Part shown: positions 1 to 7,400 of the stretch, one piece after another
Layout of the letters: every line of letters starts with the position of its first letter
Position numbering within the stretch: position 1 is the first letter of the stretch
From: Bog-950 sp964615305
GTDB lineage: Bacteria > Bacteroidota > Bacteroidia > Chitinophagales > LD1
Length of the DNA: 64,000 nucleotides
Direction: 5' to 3'
Assembly (NCBI GenBank): GCA_964615305.1
Contig: CAZTNA010000001.1
Location: 421,710 to 485,709 of the forward strand
Notes under the pieces: model-generated
What the model saw: only the letters and a program-made list of their open reading frames with translations
What the model was told of the DNA's origin: nothing
Databases searched by the model: none
Made by a program: the position numbers and the translations under genes

Positions 1-784
1 TTTTTTTCAATGATTTTAAGAACACAGACTCGGCTATGGAGGGGGTCAGGTTACCTACCATACCGCTTCCTACATGTTGAAAAGTGTTATCGAGAGCAAC
101 TATATCAAAGGCTACTTCTTCGTAAGGGTGTGATGCCAGCAGGGCTGCTATTACTTTTTGTTCTGCCACAGCCGGAAAAATAGTTTCGAACCTAATTTCT
201 TCGGCTTTTTCAAGCACCCCTTTTTTGCCCACTACCGGGTTCGACTTTTCGTTGCCCCTGAAGGTTCCGGTGCCCGGTACACTAAAACCGGTTTCACTGT
301 AGTTGCCAATGTGCCCGGCACCGGCATCAAACACGGCTTTTGAAACCCGTTGAAAATCGGCTACAGGTATAAACGTGTACAGCTTTTTGAGTAGTTGTTT
401 TTTGGGTAGCAAAATTTCGCAATCGGTTAAGCCCAGCCGTTCGCATATTTTGGCGTTAACACCATGAAACACATTATCTAAATTGGTATGAATGGCATAG
501 ATGCCGATATTGTTTTTTATAGCTTTAATAACTGTGCGCTCTACATAGTTTTTTCCGTTCAGCTTTTTTAATCCGCCAAATACTATGGGGTGGTGAGCCA
601 CCACCAGTTGGCATTTTTCACGTATGGCTTCGTCTATCACCTCCTCGGTAGCATCTAAAGTAATCAGCACTTTTTTTACCGTTGAATGAACATCGCCCAC
701 TATCAAACCACAGTTATCATACGATTCCTGATAAGCTAAAGGAGCCAGTGTTTCTAAGTAGGAGGTAAGGTCTTTTATTTTCAT
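1..784 (-). CDS. Nif3-like dinuclear metal centre protein (partial)
   Basis: The first 261 residues are present and the reading frame runs off the left edge, so the C-terminus is missing. The family (Nif3/YbgI, DUF34) is usually about 365 residues in Bacteroidota and carries an inserted central domain. Metal-binding motifs are visible as HHPIVFGG (residues 64-71) and HTNLDN (99-104). It is a cytoplasmic family whose reaction is uncertain; older annotations as GTP cyclohydrolase are weakly founded. The ATG lies 11 bp from the lpxK GTG on the other strand, so the two genes are divergent and must share a very short control region. Family assignment is secure, function is not. Confidence 0.88.
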   Translation of the reverse strand, partial: MKIKDLTSYLETLAPLAYQESYDNCGLIVGDVHSTVKKVLITLDATEEVIDEAIREKCQLVVAHHPIVFGGLKKLNGKNYVERTVIKAIKNNIGIYAIHTNLDNVFHGVNAKICERLGLTDCEILLPKKQLLKKLYTFIPVADFQRVSKAVFDAGAGHIGNYSETGFSVPGTGTFRGNEKSNPVVGKKGVLEKAEEIRFETIFPAVAEQKVIAALLASHPYEEVAFDIVALDNTFQHVGSGMVGNLTPSIAESVFLKSLKK

Positions 785-795
785 AAATAGAATTT

Positions 796-1908
796 GTGAT
801 TCAAAGAAATAATTTTGGCAGAAACAGAAGCGTTATCAATTTACTCTCTAAAATTTTTCTTTACCCTTTATCGCTGTTGTATGGTGCCGGTGTTTGGCTG
901 CGCAATTACCTGTATGATAAAAAAGTCTTTAAGTCAGTCCGTTTCGACTTTCCGGTAATAAGCATTGGAAATCTGTCAGCCGGGGGCACAGGTAAAACAC
1001 CACATATAGAGTATCTGCTTCGCCATTTGCAGTACACATATAAAGTAGCTACACTCAGCCGTGGTTACGGCAGAGCATCGCACGGGTTTTTGTTAGCATC
1101 TTCTACAACCTCTGCTTTACAAATAGGCGATGAGCCAAGGCAGTTTAAGAAGAAGTTTCCGGAGGTGGCAGTGGCTGTGGGCGAAGACCGCGTACTGGCA
1201 CTTCCAAGAATTTTGCACGAACAGCCCGATACGGAAGTAATACTTTTAGATGATGCGTTTCAGCACCGTGCTATTAGGGCGGGGCTTTGTGTACTGCTTA
1301 CAGAGCATGATAATTTATTTACCCGCGATGAACTACTGCCCGCAGGTTGGCTGCGCGAACATAAACACAACTATCACCGTGCCGACATAATAGTTGTAAC
1401 CAAGTGCCCTGAATCATTAAGTAAGTCGGAGCAACAAAATATACTGGCTGAACTGAAACCATTCGCATACCAGAAAGTTTATTTCAGCCGAATAACTTAT
1501 TCGCCTCTGTATTCTTTTTACAATCCGAATTTTAGAATTGAGTTAGATAAGAGTACCGATGTATTGCTGGTGTGCGGTATTGCCCGAAATAAAGCGTTGA
1601 AAACATACCTTGAGTCTAGAGTGCAAAACCTGTATGTGCGCGAGTATAAAGATCACCACCGGTTCGACCTGTTTGATTTAGATGCCATACGCGAAACATT
1701 CAAAAACCTGGGCAACTCAAAAAAGATTATTGTTACCACCGAAAAGGATGCTGCACGATTAGAAGAGTTCACTGAGTGGCTGGTGCTGAATAAGCTTGAT
1801 TTGTTTGTTCTGCCTATTGCCGTTGAATTCTTAGATAATGATGCGGACATGTTTAACGCGGATATGGTGCAGTACATCGAGCATATAAAATCAAAATTAT
1901 CACAGTAG
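796..1908 (+). CDS. lpxK: Tetraacyldisaccharide 4'-kinase
   Basis: This is the lipid A 4'-kinase, which phosphorylates the tetraacyldisaccharide 1-phosphate at the inner face of the cytoplasmic membrane. An N-terminal hydrophobic helix (about residues 20-35) is followed by the P-loop GNLSAGGTGKTP (58-69) and the motif DDAFQHR (152-158), both typical of LpxK. The length of 370 is close to the family norm. The frame opens with GTG at 796; no in-frame ATG precedes the conserved LLYG segment, so the exact start is uncertain and may be an internal non-ATG codon. The gene is followed after 2 bp by the purine nucleoside phosphorylase, suggesting one transcript. Confidence 0.93.
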   Translation: MIQRNNFGRNRSVINLLSKIFLYPLSLLYGAGVWLRNYLYDKKVFKSVRFDFPVISIGNLSAGGTGKTPHIEYLLRHLQYTYKVATLSRGYGRASHGFLLASSTTSALQIGDEPRQFKKKFPEVAVAVGEDRVLALPRILHEQPDTEVILLDDAFQHRAIRAGLCVLLTEHDNLFTRDELLPAGWLREHKHNYHRADIIVVTKCPESLSKSEQQNILAELKPFAYQKVYFSRITYSPLYSFYNPNFRIELDKSTDVLLVCGIARNKALKTYLESRVQNLYVREYKDHHRFDLFDLDAIRETFKNLGNSKKIIVTTEKDAARLEEFTEWLVLNKLDLFVLPIAVEFLDNDADMFNADMVQYIEHIKSKLSQ

Positions 1909-1910
1909 TT

Positions 1911-2735
1911 ATGAAGAGCTTATTAGATAAAATTGAAGAGACAAAAGTATTTCTGAGTTCAAAAGTCAATAACAATTATCCGTTCGGAATAATATTAGGA
2001 TCCGGCCTTGGCAATCTGACTAATGAAATATCGGAACATGTAAAAATTCCTTATTCAGAAATCCCGAATTTTCCTGTATCAACGGTTCAGGGCCATAGCG
2101 GTAGTTTAATTTTTGGCGAATTAGGCGGCAAGAACATTGTTGCCATGAGTGGGCGTTTTCATTATTATGAGGGCTACAGTATGCAGGAAGTAACATTTCC
2201 TGTTCGGGTAATGAAAGCTTTAGGGGTGCATACGCTGCTGGTATCAAATGCCTCCGGTGGTATGAATCCGGCATTTGAAGTTGGCGATTTAATGATTTTA
2301 ACCGACCATATTTATCTGCAACCGGAGCATCCACTACGAGGAAAGAACTACGAAGAACTTGGCCCTCGTTTTCCGAACATGAATAACGCTTACAACCCTA
2401 TGTTAGTTAAAAAGGCATTAGCCATAGCTGTGGAGAATGACATTACATGCCATACGGGTATTTATGTAGGTGTGCAAGGCCCAACTTTTGAAACACCTGC
2501 CGAATACAAAATGTTTCATATAATAGGTGGCGATGTGGTAGGTATGAGCACTACCCCCGAAGTTGTTGTGGCCAGGCATGGCGGCATGGAGGTGTTTGCC
2601 ATTTCTGTGGTCAGCGATATGGGTTACCCTCCCGAAAAAGCCGATAAAGTAACTCACGACTTTGTTTTGAAAAAAGCTGCTGAAGCTGAACCTAAAATGA
2701 CCAAGATAATTGTGGAATTACTAAGGCAGATTTAA
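1911..2735 (+). CDS. punA: Purine nucleoside phosphorylase, trimeric type
   Basis: The 274-residue protein has the layout of trimeric PNP: GSGLG phosphate loop (30-34), GHSG (61-64), GRFHYYEGY (81-89) and QGPTFETPAE (189-198) with the base-contacting Glu. It cleaves purine nucleosides with phosphate in the cytoplasm for purine salvage. The position matching human Asn243 is Asp236, in the segment VVSDMG, while the partner His is kept (His249). Asp there is known to widen or shift base preference towards 6-aminopurines, so adenosine may be accepted. The gene starts 2 bp after lpxK and converges on the sirtuin gene with a 4-bp gap. Confidence 0.93.
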   Translation: MKSLLDKIEETKVFLSSKVNNNYPFGIILGSGLGNLTNEISEHVKIPYSEIPNFPVSTVQGHSGSLIFGELGGKNIVAMSGRFHYYEGYSMQEVTFPVRVMKALGVHTLLVSNASGGMNPAFEVGDLMILTDHIYLQPEHPLRGKNYEELGPRFPNMNNAYNPMLVKKALAIAVENDITCHTGIYVGVQGPTFETPAEYKMFHIIGGDVVGMSTTPEVVVARHGGMEVFAISVVSDMGYPPEKADKVTHDFVLKKAAEAEPKMTKIIVELLRQI

Positions 2736-2739
2736 CCGG

Positions 2740-3423
2740 CTATGACAATAGCAAGTTTACCAGATAATCTACACCTACTGTTGCTTTCTCGTTGATGAAT
2801 TTGAGGTTCGGAATACGAGGCAGTGACAAATCGTTTGGATCTATTAGCCATTTGTTGGCTTCGTATTTGGTGTAGTGCAACAACCCTGCAGCCGGATATA
2901 CGACTAAAGAAGTGCCCACTACTATTAATATATCAGCATGGCTTACCACTTGCGCTGCGCGTTCTATTTCCGGAACTGCTTCGCCAAACCAAACTATATG
3001 CGGACGAAGTTGCGAGCCTTGTTCACATTTATCGGCCGGGGTCAAATCTTTGTGCCATTCGTAAACTAAATTTTCATCGGCAGTGCTTCGAACCTTCAGT
3101 AGTTCTCCATGCAAATGAATAATACATGAGGAGCCGCCTCGTTCGTGCAGGTTATCTACATTTTGTGTAACCACAGTTACATCATACTTCTGCTCCAATT
3201 CTGCTAGTGCTTTGTGTGCCCGGTTAGGCTCACATTCCAGCATTTGTTTTCTGCGTTGGTTGTAAAAATCAAGAACTAATTTTTGGTTACGTGCCCACCC
3301 TTCCGGTGAAGCTACGTCTTCAATGCGGTGTTCTTCCCACAAACCTCCTGAGTCGCGAAAGGTTTTAATACCGCTTTCAGCGCTTATTCCTGCCCCGGTA
3401 AGTACTACAATCCTCTTTCTCAT
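2740..3423 (-). CDS. cobB: Sir2 family NAD-dependent protein deacylase, CobB/SIRT5 class
   Basis: This 227-residue sirtuin removes acyl groups from lysine using NAD. Motifs seen are GAGISAESGI (10-19), TQNVDNLHE (86-94), HLHGE with catalytic His105, and GTSLVVYPA. Tyr54 and Arg57 in FYNQRR match the Tyr-x-x-Arg pair that binds the carboxylate of succinyl- and malonyl-lysine in class III sirtuins, so desuccinylation or demalonylation is plausible. The four-cysteine zinc site of many sirtuins is not present; only one Cys lies in that segment. Its ATG overlaps the stop of the upstream NlpC/P60 gene by 4 bp, so the two are translationally coupled. Confidence 0.93.
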   Translation of the reverse strand: MRKRIVVLTGAGISAESGIKTFRDSGGLWEEHRIEDVASPEGWARNQKLVLDFYNQRRKQMLECEPNRAHKALAELEQKYDVTVVTQNVDNLHERGGSSCIIHLHGELLKVRSTADENLVYEWHKDLTPADKCEQGSQLRPHIVWFGEAVPEIERAAQVVSHADILIVVGTSLVVYPAAGLLHYTKYEANKWLIDPNDLSLPRIPNLKFINEKATVGVDYLVNLLLS

Positions 3424-4190
3424 ACTACACGTTTTATCAGCTTTAACTGGTGCGAGTATTTTTTTGTATCAGTATTGTAAATGCCAAAATGGTCGAGTTT
3501 GTCAATTCTAACTTTTCCGCTGGCGTGTATAATACGTTGATCTTTCAGCACCATGCCCACATGTATAATTTTACCTTCGGTGTTGCCAAAGAAAGCAAGA
3601 TCTCCCGGTTGGGCTTCTTCAATAAAGTTTAATACAGTGCCTTGCTCTGCCTGCTGATAAGCATCGCGTTTAAGCTCAATTTTGGCAAAACGGAAAACCA
3701 CCTGCATAAAACCTGAGCAATCTATACCAAGTGGCGAACGCCCACCCCATAAGTATGGTGAGTTAAGGTAACGCATAGCCACCCGCTCAAGAAGAGAAAT
3801 GTTTTTGCTTTCATGTTGTACCGACTGACCGTGATAGATAAACTTCTCTTTACCTATTTTTAAGTTCATGCCATCGAAAAAGGGCAATACACTACCAATG
3901 GCAACCGGTATGGATTGGTGGCTATTGCTAACACTTCCAATTAAATCAAGGGAAAGGCCACTATCATCATCAATAATTGCGGAAAAATCTTTTTGTGAAA
4001 TTTCGTGGTATTGATTTTCGTCTATCCACCCTTCATAGTTATCATGCGCACAACGTACCTTCAGCCAGTTGTTTTGTTGTAAGATTACTTCGTAGCAGTC
4101 ACCAAACAGCAGTTGAGAAACCATCTCGCTGCGGTGGCTACCCTCATTTCGTAGAGGAATGCTGCTCAGTAAAGCAATGCCATAAATCAT
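3420..4190 (-). CDS. NlpC/P60 family peptidase with N-terminal SH3 domain
   Basis: The protein (256 residues) has a bacterial SH3-like domain at about 1-60 and an NlpC/P60 cysteine peptidase domain at about 130-256. The catalytic residues are visible: Cys158 in DCSGF, His210 in HVGM and His222 in IHASG. It resembles YkfC/dipeptidyl-peptidase VI enzymes, which cut gamma-D-Glu to diamino acid bonds in muropeptides. No signal peptide is evident, so a role in cytoplasmic murein peptide recycling is more likely than wall cleavage. It is the first gene of a two-gene unit with the sirtuin, overlapping it by 4 bp. Confidence 0.9.
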   Translation of the reverse strand: MIYGIALLSSIPLRNEGSHRSEMVSQLLFGDCYEVILQQNNWLKVRCAHDNYEGWIDENQYHEISQKDFSAIIDDDSGLSLDLIGSVSNSHQSIPVAIGSVLPFFDGMNLKIGKEKFIYHGQSVQHESKNISLLERVAMRYLNSPYLWGGRSPLGIDCSGFMQVVFRFAKIELKRDAYQQAEQGTVLNFIEEAQPGDLAFFGNTEGKIIHVGMVLKDQRIIHASGKVRIDKLDHFGIYNTDTKKYSHQLKLIKRVV

Positions 4191-4285
4191 ATCACTAAAC
4201 TAGTTATGAATAGCATATTGGTCTTGTCTTATTGTGAATTTATCTCTACACATTTTTTGTGGATTCCATTATTTGCCTCAAATAT

Positions 4286-4293
4286 TATGTTTG
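4286..4293 (+). promoter_or_regulatory. Possible -7 element for the PKD adhesin gene
   Basis: TATGTTTG fits the Bacteroidota -7 consensus TAnnTTTG. No TTG or TTTG sits at the ideal 19-21 bp upstream (the nearest is about 26 bp away). It would give a leader of about 125 bases before the ATG at 4424. The rest of the 4191-4423 gap shows nothing else recognisable. Confidence 0.35.
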
Positions 4294-4423
4294 TATAAAT
4301 GCAAAAAGAATGATGGTATTGCAACGAAGCCTCAGTTTTTTATGTCTAAACTTTTATAGTAGTAGTAAATTGATATTTTCATTTTAGTTAACTTAAGCAT
4401 ATCCCCTAAAACATAGTTCCTTG

Positions 4424-7400
4424 ATGAAATTTTTACGTGTTGCGTTCTTGGCCTTTCTTCTGGCGCCAGTTTGTAATTTGTATAGCCAGATTACTTGTGA
4501 TTTTAGTTTAGCTGACTCATCGGGCTGCGCTCCGTTTATCATACTAGCAACGGCATCAGAAACTAGTTCAGCGCCTGTGGTGGCTCGTCAGTGGACAGTA
4601 ACAGGTCCGGGTCCGGCAAACTGCAACTTTACCTCACCTAATGGGCTGAATCCTACACTATCATTTGCGGCTTCATGTGCAGGAAACTACTGCGTTAGAC
4701 TCTGGAGCAGAAATGCCAATGGTGACACATGCAGTATTACTAAGTGTGTGATTGTGGTTTCAGCTAAACCAACCGTCAATTTTAGTTTCACCCCCGCACT
4801 TTTAGAAGGCTGCCAACCCTTTTGTTTTACCTACAATAATAATTCTACACCAGGTTCCGGTGTTATTTCATCAGTTGAAGTTGATGAGGGTTGCGGAACT
4901 GCCAGCTACTTTCCTCCTTCTACTTTCCCTCACACAAAGTGCTACTTGGCATGCCCTGCCGGTTGTGTGGATATTGGTGTTACCGTGTTTAACAGTCTAG
5001 GATGTTTCGAGGATACCGTGTACAACTGTGCAGTAAATATTATTCAACCTCCTACGGCATTTTTTGTAGCAGACACGGCCGTGGCTAACTGCGCTACCGG
5101 CCCTCTCACCGTAAATTTTATAGCCAATGCCAACAGCAACCCTTCGTTTCAGTATAATTGGTACATAGACGGAGTGCACGCTGCTACCGATACAGGAGTA
5201 ACTTATACGCATACATTCCCTATCAATAATCAGAGCTGCTACGATGTTACGCTGGTTGTTATACACCCTTCGGGCTGCTCCGATACTTTTACCCGTGATG
5301 ATTTTATTTGTGTACGAACCATTCCTCAAATTTCGTACACGCAAACTCTCAGCACAATTTGTGTAAACAGTCAAGAGCCCGCAACCGTTGTATTCACGAA
5401 TACCACCCCCGGATTAACCGATTTGCGATGGACACTAACCCCCGGAAGTTTTCCGGTTACTACTGCTCCAACAGCAAGCTATACCATTAATACACCTGGT
5501 ACCTATACTATGAGTGCGTTTGGTTCATTTGGACCCGGATGCTCTAACACAAACACCCAACAGGTAATAGTGGCTTCACAAAAACCGGTTGCCAGTTTTA
5601 CTGCATCTGATAGCTTTAGTTGTAAGATTCCGGTTACAGTAACTTATAACGCAGCTACATGTGCGGGTTGTACTTATGCTTGGAGTTTTCCGGGGGGCAC
5701 ACCTAATACGGGACCTAACTCAAATGTTGCCAGCACCACTTATTCAAGTTTTGGAGATCGTTCGGTTCAGTTGATTGTAACCGGGTCAGGAGGTACTTGT
5801 AGCGATACCCTTTACAAGAATAATTACATTCAGGTTAGAAAGCTTAATCCAAAAATGGGCTTCGATAAATCAAAGGCATGCGCCCCTTTTTGTGTAACTT
5901 TTGATGACATTACCAACTACACCGTTATACCACCTTCAAACCCTATTGCATCGGTCTGTTGGAGTTTTCCGAACAGTGTTATTCCGGGTGGCTGTCAGGA
6001 TACAATTAAACGTTGCTTTACAGTGCCTGGGTGTTATGATGTAAGGTTAAAAATTACCACTACTACCGGTTGTGTAGATAGCGTAACCTTGAATGATACA
6101 ATCTGTGCTGGTACACCTCCTGTTTGCTCGGTTACTGCATCCCCTACAACTATGTGTTTCGAAGCCGACACCGTAGAGTTTTCAGTTTCCTGCGACAGTT
6201 TCGATTTTGTAAAAGTAATATGGGGAGATGGTACGGGTGATCAAATTTTTTATTCACCTGATTTCGAACACATTTATCAGGATACCGGATTAATGATTAC
6301 TCAGATAATTACCTTTCGGGACAGCTGTATTGGCGATACACTTTTGCAGCCAATTACTGTTTACCCACCTATTGCTGATTTTGAAGACTCATCGGGTTGT
6401 TTGACCGGTGATACAGTCTTTTTTATTAATCAGTCAAAGGGTGCAACAAGTTTTGTTTGGAATTTTTTGTGTGATGGTACTACGAGTACAGCAACCAACC
6501 CATGGAAAGTTTTCCCTCCTTGCGATACATGCACTATCGTACTTACAGCGTTTAATAGCTCATCCGGATGCCAGCATGAAAAAGAAATAAGTATAAATAC
6601 ATCCTGTCAGGGAGTTAGTTTCAGCCCGGCAGATACAGCATTTTGTGCAGGGGCAACGGTGCAGTATTGCAATACTTCATCATCGCAAGACCCAACCTTT
6701 ACTCGGTGGGATTTTAACTGCGTTGGTGGCTTTATTCCGGTTGGTGGTGCTGCCACCTGTGTTCCATGGTTTTTTTCAACGCCTGGTGTTTTTACAGTGG
6801 GAATGCGTAACAGAGACTCGCAAGGTTGTATTGATACCGTATTTGGAACAGCAAGAGTTTGTAAAGTTGATGCAGATTTTACAACCAATAATGTTTGCTT
6901 CCCTGAGCCTTATTGTTTTTTTGACGCCTCTATTGATACCAACTGTGGTGTTACACAATGGGTATGGAATTTTGGCGATGGTACACCTGCAGACAGCACA
7001 CAGAACCCGTGCCATGCTTATGCCGCACCGGGCTCGTATCAGGTAACTCTTGTAGCAAAGAATGATTATAACTGCCAAAGTACAATTACCAAATCTATCA
7101 TCGTATCAGCTCCGGTTAACTTATCGTATTCTGTAGATACCATTATGTGCCCGGGGTCAACCCAATGTATTGTCAATAACTCAACGGGCCCAGCCTTACA
7201 ATTCGATTGGGATATACCTAACGCAAACTTTATCAACGGAACCGATTCAAGTTCATTCTTTCCTTGCTTTTCTGTTACTATTCCGGGAGATTATTTGGCA
7301 TACGTAAATATCACATCTAACTCTTTATGTACTGTTGTTGATTCATTTCCTATGAGAATAGGATACCCGGTAGCTCAGGGAACTGTGGATGTAGATACAA

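Noticed and set aside
2020..2657. Long open frames on the minus strand opposite the phosphorylase gene
   Set aside because: They lie opposite a well-conserved gene, show no family motif and depend on codon bias of the real gene.
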